Assembly: GCA_026120185.1 (NCBI GenBank)
Contig: JANUWF010002014.1
Span: 310,001 to 374,000, forward strand
Source: Voacanga thouarsii
Lineage: Eukaryota > Streptophyta > Magnoliopsida > Gentianales > Apocynaceae
Reading direction: 5' to 3'
DNA length: 64,000 bases
Below the pieces are notes generated by a model, which ran no database searches, was not told the origin of the DNA, and was given only the letters and a program-made list of their open reading frames with translations. Shown here piece after piece: positions 11,151-22,378 of the stretch; position 1 is the first letter of the stretch; each line of letters opens with the position of its first letter. The position numbers and the translations under genes were made by a program.

Positions 11151-12137
11151 GATTCAAAGGTCATCAATCAAAATAAGTGCAGGGAAAGCTGTTGGATTTC
11201 ACAAGAAAGATAGAAGTCTGATCAAGATAGAGTTGTTCCAGAAGAAGGATTTCGTATTGGTAAAGGAGGAGCAATTAGGACCATAACTATTTAAAGAAAA
11301 TATTCAAAAGACTACCCGTTCGTGGGCTTCGAAGTCGAGGAGTCGGAAACCTTCTACAACAATTGAGATGTTTCTACTTTGTTAGGAAAAGATTGGCTAC
11401 GAATTAAAAAAAGGTATGATTCCTCACACCATCAAAGCAACGGGATTCTCATGTGTAGACGTCATCTTTAGCTAATCTGTTACAATGGTAACTTTGAGTC
11501 GAAGCTAATACGAATTCTGCCAAGCAGATAATGACATCAAGAAAATCTTCAATCGATGTACTCGGTCAACATCGGAACTAGAAGTCGATGAGTCGTCACC
11601 CCCATATCGCGACACGATTGGTAAAACACTATCGTTCCTAACCACCAGGGATGAGCCATGAAGTGAGATTTTCTCCATGTTTAGATAGTTGGCAATTTTG
11701 CCACAGCAAGTATAAAACGAGTAGGAGCCCTAGAATGAAGAACCTAACAACAATCCCTTTAACCAAATTATCAAATTCCGTCCAGTTTTCAGTTCTTCTT
11801 TCTACATTTTCTTTACAGCTTTCCTTACAGCTTTGTTTACAGCTTTGTTTAGTTTTTTGAAAGTTTTTACTAATTCTTTTGATTGCCAGTTTTCCATTTT
11901 TATCTTACTTTGATTTCAAATTCTAATATTTTTGTATTTGTTCATCATCTTAATCGAAATATACTGTTTTCAGTTCTAATTTGCTTCAGCAAGCAATATT
12001 TCTGGTTTCTTAGACCATTTTTTTATAGTAAGTTCAAGGAATCCACATCTTTTAAAAGGTTTAGCTCATCCATTCATCGGACTGTTTATGTTCATCGGAA
12101 GAATAGCTGATCAACAGTTCCAACAGCTCCCCTTTTC
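11151..12137. other. Upstream region between two divergent PMD pseudogenes (left part)
   Basis: No gene recognised. It lies immediately upstream of the minus-strand PMD pseudogene. It contains a short T-rich repeat (CTTTACAGCTTTCCTTACAG-like) near 11805-11850 and a TATAAAA at about 11711 on the plus strand with no gene after it. Confidence 0.4.
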
Positions 12138-13497
12138 GTAAAGCAACACTAACAAATTACACAATTAATCAAGTTTTAATTAAAATGCCAACCACTAAAA
12201 CTACACATACATGCAAGTATACCCATTGTATAGTATAGGGAATAGCAAGTATCGAATCCATGAGAATTTAGGCTCCTATCTTACTTTACCCAAATCTTTA
12301 TTGTTTAGCCAAAAAAATAAGAAGAGACTAAAAAGAAAAATAAATAAAGCTAAAAATAGATATGACTCAAGGATGCAATTTCATGTAACTAGACAATCAT
12401 CTTGAAAACATAATATTGAATCAATTAGCATCCATCACAATCAATTGTCATCTCGGCATCATGAAGGAATGTAAAGTAAAATTCACTCGTTTCTTAAGTC
12501 ATGAATCTATTTAGATAAATTCCGCTTTGATTGTCAATCTATGGAATCACTATATTTTTATTCATATCAATAGATTTGTCAATCAAGCTAACATAACCAA
12601 AGCATGCATTAAGCTCAATTCTTTATAACTATGAAATTAGCTAATAACCCTTTGGTCAAGGAAAAATCAACTAATCTTTGATTCCTTTAGTCCTATAATC
12701 TTAACTTCGTCGTTCAAGTCCATTATGATTTAACAACTATGAAACTAATGCAATGAAACTCCTAACATTATTTTGTCCAGTCAATTAGAAGAACTCGCAT
12801 CAATAACCAATGATAACAAGTAATCAAATATCAAAGATAACAATAGATTGATAAAAAATTCCAATTAACTCAAAATTATAATCTCCAAAATAATATCTAA
12901 TTACAACCAAAACATTAAGCACATCATTGTTAAAGAAAAGTAAAAAAGGATAAAAGATAAAATTTATAGACAAACCCTTCTTCTTCTCTTGAAAACCTCA
13001 TTTGAACAATGCGCTTTTGAGTGGTGATTGAGTAGCTAGCTGGGATTCTTCAAATCACAGATTTCTCTTGTGTTTTTCTTGTATTTATAAGACCCCTTGA
13101 TACCAAAATTCGTTAATTGATAAGTCTAGTTCGAGTTGAATTGAGAAAATACCAAAATCCTTTGGAAAAATTCGCACACAACTGCCTCTGGACAGAGTGG
13201 ACCTAATGCCGAGTCCAGTCAGCCCACCTGGCACTGGGTCTACTCTGCTCTTCTCTATTTTTGCTGTTTAACCAAAATGGACCCGGCGCCTGATCCCTTA
13301 GTTGGGTCTGGTGCTAGGTCTGTTATGGAAATTTTACATTTTTGCTCAAAATTAACTCAAATCTGTAAAAATTTGTCAAAAATACTTTTTTCAAGCAAAA
13401 TTTCAAATACAAAGTAATATGCTTAGTTATTACAACAAAAGTATCTCAAAATGTCCTCAAATAACTAGGTAAATAATGGGGATTTTAGCCCCTATCA
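12138..13497 (-). repeat. 3' LTR of the non-autonomous element
   Basis: Pairs with 16148-17510 from CTAACAAATTACA onward. It ends at CCCCTATCA (13497), directly followed by a C-rich tract. GC-rich boxes lie at about 13176-13325, including CCGGCGCC at 13283-13290. Confidence 0.8.
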
Positions 13498-13512
13498 CAT
13501 ACCCCCCACACT
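13498..13512 (-). other. Polypurine tract
   Basis: On the minus strand AGTGTGGGGGGTATG immediately precedes the LTR start TGATAGGGGC. It is closely related to the PPT at 1903-1918. Confidence 0.7.
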
Positions 13513-15400
13513 TGAACTTTTACTTGCCCTCAAGCAAACAAGATTTAAAACACTAAGCATTTAGAACAAGACAAAATAATTTATCAAATTTTGCCTTAGC
13601 AAATTCATCCATAGTGAAGACATAACCTTCTTCCAACCTTAAACATAAACTTGTCATTCATTTAACCCTTTCAAAACTTTGTAAACTCAAGTATTAAATC
13701 AAACAATCCTAAGACCTTCAAAGTTAAGTTAAACAAGCTTATATCTAATACCAGAAAATCATCCTACTCCTCAAGCAAAAACATAGATAACATAAATCAT
13801 ACAAGTCAAGCCATTTAACCAATTCAAGTATTATAAACTCAAATTTACACAACTCAATTTAATGAAACAAGGAAACACTCCACTCTTTTATTATTATTTT
13901 TTTCAATGGCTTAGGGAATTGATAGCCTCAAGTGTATGCATTTCTCTTTACACACCGTATTGACCCCCTTATAGTCATCATCATTTTTTTAGTAATTCTC
14001 TTTTTCTTTCTTCTTTCTTTCCTTATCTTTGTGCCTTCGGGATAACCTTAAGAGAGTGTGATGCTTCTTTATTTCTTATCTTCCCCTCACCGTATTGGCC
14101 CCTTTTTAAGCAAAATGTCTCTTCTTTATTTTTCAAAGATAAAAAGCATTTTTTTTTTCAACTCAATTTTTTTCATCTCACATTTTTTTTTTCTTTTCAC
14201 TCAAATTTTTTTATTTTCTCACATTCCTTATTCACAACTCGAAGTCAAGCAAATTTTAAATTTATAATACAAGAATTAATCAATAAATCTTCTTACATTT
14301 CATCATATCATCTATATTCAAAGTCAAAGAATAAAACTCAAATACCAAATATAACCAAGGTTAACTTAAATTCTCAATACTTGGCAAAAATCCAACTTAA
14401 TACAAAACTTTACCTTTTAATAAAAATCAAACCATAATGAATGACAAATTCATATCCAAAATTAGTAAGAAAATCATCACTCCATTATAGACAAATAAGC
14501 TCAATTTAGCTCCAAAAACTCCATACTTTCAAATTTTCAAAAATTTCAATTTTTTAGCAAAGTTTTTTGGTGCCAAGAAAACACTAAGATCATTGATAAA
14601 AACTTGGACAAAAAATATTACTAAACTACTCTCCCACACTCAAAATGGACAATGCCCTCATTAGCTAAAAATTAACCCAAAAAGCATCTCCAAAGGGAAC
14701 AAAAATTATAAAGGGGTAGAAAGTTTAAGCAATACTTCCCAAGTGCAATAAAGTGCCAATAGATATCAAAATTGAAAATAGAGAGAAGAGCTTGTCTAGG
14801 AGAACTTTATTTTGACCTACAAAAGAAACCACAAATAAAAGCACAAAGAAAATAATAACAAAATAAAGACACACCTAAATAAAAGAAAACAAACTAAAGA
14901 AAAATACTAATAAAAATCTAACAAAACAAGTAAAGACACGACTCACTCCCCCCATACTTAAGATGAAAAATATTTTCCTTATTTTGGGAGGGAAAAGACA
15001 CTGAACTGACTATAAAAAAACATAACCTAAGATAAAGGGACAAACTTTTTCCACTTATCATGCTTTCTCATCATCCCTTTGTAAAAGATATTAATGCTCA
15101 TTGAAAAAGGTAAGGATGATAAAAAGTAGAAATAAGTGATGTTTTTGAAAAATAGAAGGTTCATAAAAATAATTTTTCTCAAGAAAGGAAAACACATAAA
15201 CCTTATTCTCTAACATTCCTTTAGACACACAAATATTTTGTCAACATATAAGTGCACATGGTCACTAAAGAATGCATTGAACTTGAAATCACCATTTAAC
15301 CCTTTAAAAGGTTTGTCACAATGAAAATTTCCCAGAAAACTTAGCAATTGAGTTTTCAAAGATGGGATCAAGGAATCCATCCTTTTCAATGCATGGTCAA
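13513..15400 (-). other. Non-coding internal region with pyrimidine tract
   Basis: No coding sequence recognised. A T/C-rich tract (purine on the element strand) spans about 13985-14225. PPT-like repeats occur at about 14630-14665 and 14940-14960. The layout parallels 1919-3660. Confidence 0.6.
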
Positions 15401-15919
15401 CAAAAACTAAGTTACCTCCTTGAAATTGGGTGAAGGGTAGAGATTACCACCATCCTCCAAGGACTTCTTATGATGTAGTGTTGAAAGATCTAACTCCTTG
15501 AGGCATGGATTCAACATATCATCATTTGGACCATTGTTCTCCAAGAATAGAGAGGAACCTAAGAAATCATGTAACAAAGAAAGATTAGAATTATTAGCGC
15601 CTAGAGTAGAATCAAATACCTCCCTTGCCATATTGGGCAATTTTTCCTCCTATCATTCCTCATCTCCTTGGGAATTCGCTTGTTCAAGTGTATGGACATT
15701 TATGGCATCTTCAACCAACTTGGCTAGTTGTGTTTTTTGATGGCTCATGCATTAGGATGCTTCTTCACAGCATCGAATGGACGTGTTTGTGTTGGCAACA
15801 AAGGATTAGATTGAAGCTTCAACTGACGTCTCACTAAAAGCATTAATCTGAGCTTGCAACCTTGCCAACATAATATCATTATGGCTCCTTTAACATTGTA
15901 CCCATGAATAGTTATCCAT
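15400..15919 (-). pseudogene. Unrecognised short ORFs in gag position
   Basis: From an ATG at 15919 (MDNYSWVQC) a broken frame runs through a segment with LARLQAQINAFSETSVEAS and then QLAKLVEDAINVHTLEQANS. A second open frame covers 15640-15407 (77 residues, containing LHDFLGSSLFLENNGPNDD). I do not recognise either. They occupy the position where gag lies in the related Athila element and could be gag remains or a family-specific ORF. Confidence 0.4.
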
Positions 15920-16120
15920 GATGATGTATAGAATCTCTCACTCAAAGAAAAATAAAAATCAAATCGAAAATAAAAACAAACAAAAATAATAGAAAAATAA
16001 AGAAAAGAAAAATACTCAAATTAGAAATATTCACAAACGAGCTAAACAAAAAAGTTAGTGATATGTAAAAATACAACAAAGGCTAAATCAACAAGATTCG
16101 AGTGTTTCCAATAGTGTTCA

Positions 16121-16138
16121 TCCCTGGCAATGGTGCCA
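16121..16138 (-). other. Primer binding site, tRNA-Asp-like
   Basis: The minus strand reads TGGCACCATTGCCAGGGA, matching TGGCGCCGTTGCCGGGGA at most positions. It is preceded by TATCAAGTTTT, as in the Athila-like element. Confidence 0.7.
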
Positions 16139-16147
16139 AAAACTTGA

Positions 16148-17510
16148 TACATGTTTTTTAGTGTAGAAATTATTACTAACAAATTACATAATCAATCAAG
16201 ATTTAATTAAAATGCTAACAACTAAAACCACACATACGGACAAGTATCCCCATTGTATAGTAAAAGGAATAGCAAGCATTAAATCCATGAGAACATAGGC
16301 TCCCACCTTACATTACCCAAATCTTTATTGTTTAGCCAATAAAATAAGAAGATACTAAAAATAAAAATAAATAAAGATAAAAATAGATAAAACTAAAGGA
16401 TGCAATTTCATGTAACTAGATAATTATCTTGAAAACACAATATTGAATCAATTACCATTCATGACAATTAATTGTCATCTGGCATCATGAAGGAATGTAA
16501 AGTAAAATTTAATCGGTTATCAGGTCATGAATCTACTTAGATAAATTACACTTCAATTGTCAATCCATTGAATCAATATATTTTAATTTATATTAACAGA
16601 TTTGTCAATCAAGCTAACATAACAAAAATATGCATTAAGCTCAATTCCTTATAAGCATGAAATTAGCTAATAACCCTTTGGTCGAGGAGAAATCAACTAA
16701 TCTTTGATTCCTTTAGTCCTATAATCTTAACATCGTCATTCGAGTCCATTAAGATTTGACAAATACAAAATCAATACAATGACACTCCTAACATCATTTT
16801 GTCAAGTCAATTAGAAGAACTCGCATTAATAACCAATGATAACAAGCAATCAAATACCAAATATAACAATAGATTGATAAAAAAATTATAATTAACTCAA
16901 AATTATAATCTCCAAAATAATATCAAATTACAATCAAAACATTAGGCACATCATTGTTAAAGAAAAGTAAACAAAGGATAAAAGATAAAACTCATAGACA
17001 AGCCCTATTTCTTCTCTTGAAAACCTCATTTGAACAATGCTCCTTTAACTGGTGATTGAGTAGCTAGTTTAGATCTTTCAAATAACACATTTCTCTCATG
17101 TTTTTCTTGTATTTATAAGCCTCCTTGATATCAAAATTCATTGCATAAGAAGTCTGGTCAAAGTAGAATTCAGAAAATACCAAAATCATTTGGAAAATAC
17201 CAAATTCGCGCACAACAGCCTCTGGGTAGAATGGACCGAGCGCCAGGTCCAGCCGGCCCATCTAGCGCCGGGTCTACTCTGTTCCTCTCTCTTTTTGCCA
17301 CCTGGTCTCTTTGCTAGGACTGGCGCTAGGTCTGTTTTGGAAATTTTATATTTTTGCTCGAAATCAACTCAAATATGCACAAATTTGTCAACAATACTTT
17401 TTACAAGCAAAATGTCAAATAGGGAGGAATATGCCTATTTATTACCACAAAAGTATCTCAAAAACATCCACAAATAACTAGGAAAAAAATGGTGATTTTA
17501 GCCCCTATCA
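16148..17510 (-). repeat. 5' LTR of the non-autonomous element
   Basis: Partner of 12138-13497, ending at CCCCTATCA. A GC-rich block at about 17217-17335 contains GGGTAGAATGGACCGAGCGC and GCGCCGGG. Confidence 0.8.
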
Positions 17511-17553
17511 ACGACTCACTGCACTTCACTTCTACTTTCTTCTGTTAACCGCC

Positions 17554-18126
17554 ATGGATAGCAACCTAATGCTTTCTTATCCTCATTCTGCAAAAGTATT
17601 TACCTTAGGTCATGTTATGATCGATCTAGCAAGCAATTTTGATCTAATAAGCCATATGAAGCCTGCTAGATGAAAACTACACATCAATAATAAGCAATGG
17701 GATTTTACCAAATTTCCTATTAAATGGAGGTGCTAGTTGAGCCATCTTGAGGCAAAAGAGTCGTGGCTGGACTAAATTTCTAAACAATTTATGTACAAAT
17801 GGCCAGAATGGAGAATTTATGATACGATTCATCTGACCACTCACTGTTACCCTATCGATCGAGCATTGTTATCAGTGGTATATGCCTTTTGGAACCCATC
17901 CATCAATGTTTTCATGTTTCCCATTGGAATAATTACTTCTATCTTGCTGCACATAGTGGAAATTCTCAGTCTCCTTGTAAATGGCCCTAACTTTGCTTCT
18001 TTCCCTAAGGAAATGAGCCTTCTTTATACTATTAAACACTCTAAGGCTACATCCACTTATCCTAAGTTTATTCAAGCCAGCCATGAGTCGACCAATCTGG
18101 TCACTGATATGAGAACCACCACTTGA
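17554..18126 (+). pseudogene. Plant mobile domain gene fragment (N-terminal part)
   Basis: From an ATG in good context (GCCATGG, 17554) the frame encodes MDSNLMLSYPHSAKVF. After three in-frame stops (TGA, TAG, TAA before 17790) it continues as 111 open codons. The segment YAFWNPSINVFMFPIGIITS followed by LLVNGPNFASFPKE is characteristic of the PMD core and aligns with the core of the minus-strand pseudogene at 8690-11150. The remainder is cut off, with a retrotransposon LTR beginning a few tens of bases downstream. It is not functional. Confidence 0.65.
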
Positions 18127-18460
18127 GTATCACAAGACTCGTAGATGTGAGAACCACCATTGGATCAAATCAAGAAGTATAACACCTACTAATTTTAGTG
18201 CATTAATGATGTTTCATCCAATTTAAACTATGACTACGGATACTTTAAGCACAAAAAAATAAAAAATAAAAAATCCAACATAGTAGGAACCTCACATCAT
18301 AATCCTTATCATAATTTTCTTAACACACTGTTGTACTTGAGACTTTATCTAGCAGTTACATACACAAGAAAGTATAAACAAAGAAATTGTATGATAAAGA
18401 ATACCTTTTATTGATTTAATTTACAAAATACATTGTACAAATGATTACTTCTATGGCACA
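18127..18460 (-). repeat. Probable 3' LTR of Ty1/copia element (left edge unclear)
   Basis: On the minus strand the LTR begins TGTGCCATAG after a purine tract. The outer edge lies somewhere between 18127 and about 18200. The partner 5' LTR is not in the window because other elements are inserted in between. Confidence 0.5.
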
Positions 18461-18473
18461 ATCTCTCCCACTT
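18461..18473 (-). other. Copia polypurine tract
   Basis: AAGTGGGAGAT on the minus strand, directly upstream of the TGTGCC LTR start. Confidence 0.65.
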
Positions 18474-18489
18474 ACACTCAATCTAATTA

Positions 18490-18960
18490 TTCATGTATCA
18501 AATAAAAAATGATTGAACATGACCATTATGTTTGTTTTGGGACATGACTTTGTTAGTGGATTAGCTATATTCTGATTAGTGGGGACTTTCTCTATCTTTA
18601 ATTCTTTTCTATCAATGATTTCTCAAATCAAGTGATAACGCCTAAATACATGCTTGGATCGCTAATGAGACCATAGTTCCTTTGCCTATGCAATGGCTTC
18701 TTTGTTATCATAATACAAGGGTATAGGGTTAACAATGCTAGGTATCATTCCTAGTTCTCTAATGAACTTCTTGATCCAGGCCGCTTCTTTAGCTACTTTA
18801 GAAGCCGCTATGAACTTAGCTTTACTGATTGAGTCCGCAGTCCGCAGTTATATCTTGTTTGGAACTTTTCCACCTAACTGCCCTACCTCCAAAAGTGAAC
18901 ATGTATTTTAATTGGTATTTGTAATCATCCTTATCAGATTAGAAATTAGCATCAGTATAC
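18490..18960 (-). pseudogene. Copia RNase H (decayed)
   Basis: RNase H degrades the RNA template during reverse transcription. The frame reads ADSISKAKFIAASKVAKEAA, then PLYYDNKEAIA, then RSKHVFRRYHLI, VPTNQNIANPLTK, which are the standard Ty1/copia RNase H phrases. Several stops interrupt it, for example at the position of Gln in IA*AKE. It lies directly upstream of the PPT. Confidence 0.8.
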
Positions 18961-19800
18961 CCTTTAACATGCAAGTCAAAATCTTCATATACCAAGAATA
19001 CATCTTTAGGTCTTCTTAAGTAATTAAGGATATTCTTGACAGCCACCCAATGACCTTTTCTAGGGTCAAATTGATATCATCTCATCAAACTAAAAGCACA
19101 AGATACATTGTATTTAGTACATATCATAGCAAACATGATAGAACCAATTACTGAAGCATATAGTATCTTACTTATGTGATCCCTTCTATCTTATGTCTTA
19201 GAACACATAGATTTTGAAAAGCTTATCCCATAGGTTATGGGTAAGAATCCCTTCTTTGATTGAAAAGCTTAAACCTCTTTAGCATTTTGTCTATGTATGT
19301 GGACTGTGAAAGACCAAGCAACCTTTTTTATCTATCTCTATAGATCCTTATTCCTAGAATATAAGTTATATCCTTAAGGCCATTGGTGAAGAACTTCTTT
19401 GTTAACCAAATCTTGGCTGATTATAAAATAGAAACATCATTTTCTATTAGCAATATGTCAACTACATATAGTAATAGGAAAATAATTGCACTCCCACTAA
19501 CCTTCTTGTATACACAAGGTTCATCCATATTTTGTTTGAAATTGAATTCTTTAATTGTTTAATCAAAAGGGATGTTCCAACTCCTAGAAGCTAATTTTTG
19601 TCCATAAATGGACCTTTGCAGCCTACATACTTTAGTGTGATCCTTGGATATAAATCCCTCAGGTTGTATCAAATACACTTCCTCAGTTAGATTTCTATTA
19701 AGGAAAGCTATTTTCACATCCACTTCCCAAATCTCATAATCATAATGGGCGACAAGTACTCGGAGTATCCTAATGGATTTTAGCATTACTACCAATGAAA
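18961..19800 (-). pseudogene. Copia reverse transcriptase (decayed)
   Basis: Reverse transcriptase copies element RNA to DNA. The segment 19795-19559 reads YDYEIWEVDVKIAFLNRNL, then EEVYLIQPEGFI, then CRLQRSIYGQKLASRSWN. The catalytic motif near 19445-19470 reads LYVVDILLIE where Ty1/copia enzymes have YVDD, so one of the two adjacent aspartates has become valine. Frameshifts break the rest. Confidence 0.85.
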
Positions 19801-19998
19801 AAGTTTCATCATAGCCTAATAGGTAATCACTTTATCATTCATGTTGGTTTTCTTCTTCAAAACTCATTTGCACCCTATGGGTTTTATCCTTTCATATGGG
19901 TCAGCCAAAGTCCAAACTTGATTGTCATACATGGAATCAATTTCTGACCTCATGGCTTCAAGCTATTTGACAAATTCTAAGCTATTCAGAACTTCTTC

Positions 19999-20229
19999 TT
20001 AAATGGTAGGCTTATCTTCTTCTATGAGCGATAAATCGTTATGGTTAGTGATAAAAAATCCATATCTCTCATGTGTTGTATGTATCCTACTTGACCTACG
20101 AGGTTGTTGTGTATTAGAAGGCTCATTTATTTTATCAATAGATTTGGGATCAACTGGTTGATAATGGTTTGTTTGCATTTCTTGAACTTCACTAAGTGCA
20201 ATTTTGCTTCCACTATCTCCCTTAAGCAC
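19999..20229 (-). pseudogene. Copia integrase-RT linker
   Basis: Low-complexity hydrophilic linker ending RRSSRIHTTHERYGFFITN, the usual lead-in to copia reverse transcriptase (P-R-R-S-x-R-x). It is open over 76 codons. Confidence 0.6.
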
Positions 20230-21000
20230 GAATTCCTTCTCTAGGAAAATAGTGTGCCTGAAAACGAACTCCTTATAATTTTCATTTCAGAGATAGAAAT
20301 AATATCTATGAGATTTTTTTAGATATCCAGCAAACAAATACTTGTCAAACTTATTCTTTAATTTATCCGACTTTGTCCTTTTCACATAAGTAGGACATTC
20401 TCAAATTCTCATGTGAGTTATCTTTGGTTTTTTACCATAAAATAGCTAAAAAAGGGTAGTGTTGACCATTTTTTACGGAACTCTGTTTACAATATAAACA
20501 GCAGTTTCAAGCACATATCCCCAAAATGAATTTGGTAGATTGGCAAAAGACATCATAGATAGAACCATATCTAATAGAGTGTGATTCTTTTTTGTATGCA
20601 GTGGAGTACATTGAGACAATATCCCAATATCTCAAGATAACTTAGAAACTTTTGGATTAAGTATTCACTTCCCAATAGGATCTTACAGTTTTAATGCTCT
20701 TACCATGTCGTTTCTCTACTTTATTTCTAAATTCTTTGAACTTGTCAAAGGCATCAGATTTATATTTCATTAAATAAAAATACCTAAATCGTGAATAATC
20801 ATCAATAAAAGTTATGAAATATTGATAACCCCCTCTTGTTTGCAAAGTCAATGGTCCACATACATCAGTATTATTAGTTCCAACAATTGCTTAGCCTTTT
20901 CATTTTCCTTAAAAAAAAAAAGAGGTTTTAGTCATTTTTCCTAGTAAACAAGATTCAAAAGTCTCATATGATTCAAAATCAAATGAGTCCATGTCATCAC
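20230..21000 (-). pseudogene. Copia integrase (decayed)
   Basis: The core start is clear at 20851-20657: TRGGYQYFITFIDDYSRF followed by YKSDAFDKFKEFRNKVEKR, with the first catalytic aspartate in FIDDYS. Downstream (lower coordinates) the frame is broken and further IN sequence is only partly readable. Upstream is a poly-A-rich insertion near 20912. Confidence 0.7.
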
Positions 21001-21496
21001 ACTTGTGTAACTTAGAAATGCGATTATCATTTACATGGCTTAGACGATAATACCGTAACTAAGATAGGTTTTTCTTATCTTTTCTTGGCCTTTTATTGTT
21101 TATATTGAGAATTTGATTTTTCATTTCTAGCATATATAACTATTCATCAAAGTTGTAGTAGCATTACGGATATCATTTAAAAAAAAAAAAGAACAACTTT
21201 TATTCTTAAAAATTAAATAAAATCTACGTAAATCCAAACCAACAACTGAGATAATGTTTTTAACTAAAAATGGTACGTAATAATAATTTTTTAGTTATAG
21301 AATTAATTTGAAAGGCAAGTGTAGATGATAAGTACCTACAGCAAGTGCAACAACCTTTGCTTCATTTGCTACTCAAAGGTCCACATCACATTTCTCCAGT
21401 TTCCTACTGCTCTTTAGTCCCTGCAAAGTATTTCACAAATGAGATCCATATCCAGTATCCAATACTCATATCTCATTATTAAAGGCAGTATTGATC

Positions 21497-22378
21497 TCAA
21501 TCATAAACATACCAGGAGTAGAAGAGAAGAAGAAGTAGAAGTAGAAGTGCTTGCAAGCTTCTTCTTCTCCTTTTCCTTCTCCTTCTTTTCCTTGTAGTCT
21601 CTAAGTACCTTTTATAGCTACGCCTCCAATGGCCCATTTTCCTACAATAATGACATGGGCCTTTGGTAGTTGTCTCATTCTTCTTCACGCCACCTTTAGG
21701 TTTAGTTAGATTCTTCTTTTTCTTGTTAGAAATATTTTTCTTCTTTGAAGAAGAATCAACCAACAAGACTGTATTGTTTTCTTTCTTCATAGAAGACTTC
21801 ATATTCTTAAGTAGGTTGATAAACTCATGTATAGTGCTCTATGTCTTACTCACCTGGTATTTAATCATGAATTGTGAAAAACTAGCTAGCAAAGACTGAA
21901 TAATTAAGTCCATACTTAATTCGTGATCTATAGAAAACCTAGGAGATCTAAGCCTCTCAATTAATCCTAGCATTTTAAGTCCATGAGTGGCCACTAAAGT
22001 GTCTTCTACCATCTTAGAATGGAATAACTACTTAGAGATTTCATATATCACCGTTCTTATTTGCTTATCAAAAAGCTCTCTTAGATGGAAGATAATAGTA
22101 TGTGCATCCATATGCTCATGCTGCTTTTGAAGATCAGTGGTCATTGACGCCAACATGATACAAGATGCTGTGTCACTGTCCATTTGATGCTTCTTGTGGA
22201 CTTTATTATCTTCAGCAAGAGTATCATCAGCTGGTAGTAGTGGAATTAGAGCATCTAATAGGTAAAGCAATCTTTTCGATTTGAGAATGATTCTCACATT
22301 TCTATACCAGTCCAAGAAGTGTGATTTGATGAGCTTGTTTGTCTAAAAAATGCTATGTAAGTTCAAATTCATTGTCAT
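21497..22378 (-). pseudogene. Copia gag (decayed)
   Basis: The start ATG at 22378 gives MTMNLNLHSIF followed by a stop. The frame then continues FLDWYRNVRIILKSKRLLYL and QHEHMDAHTIIFHLRELFD, a typical copia gag. The zinc knuckle near 21640 is CHYCRKMGHWRRSYKRYL, where the last cysteine is replaced by tyrosine. A Lys/Arg-rich run follows. Confidence 0.8.

Larger units (their letters stand above)
12138..17510 (-). mobile_element. Non-autonomous Athila-style LTR element (LARD-like)
   Basis: Two ~1.36-kb LTRs flank about 2.65 kb that contain no protease, RT, RNase H or integrase motif. On the minus strand the LTR begins TGATAGGGGC, is preceded by a purine tract, and the 5' LTR is followed by a tRNA-Asp-like PBS (16121-16138). 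The layout matches the Athila-like element at 370-7330, but the LTR sequences differ. The left outer edge is diverged, so its start is approximate and no clear target duplication was found. Confidence 0.8.

Noticed and set aside
11709..11740. TATAAAA possible promoter
   Set aside because: No gene or LTR structure follows it on the plus strand, and such strings are common in AT-rich DNA.
12110..12140. Target duplication for the element ending at 17510
   Set aside because: The right flank ACGAC was not found at the left edge; the left LTR tip is too diverged to place the boundary.
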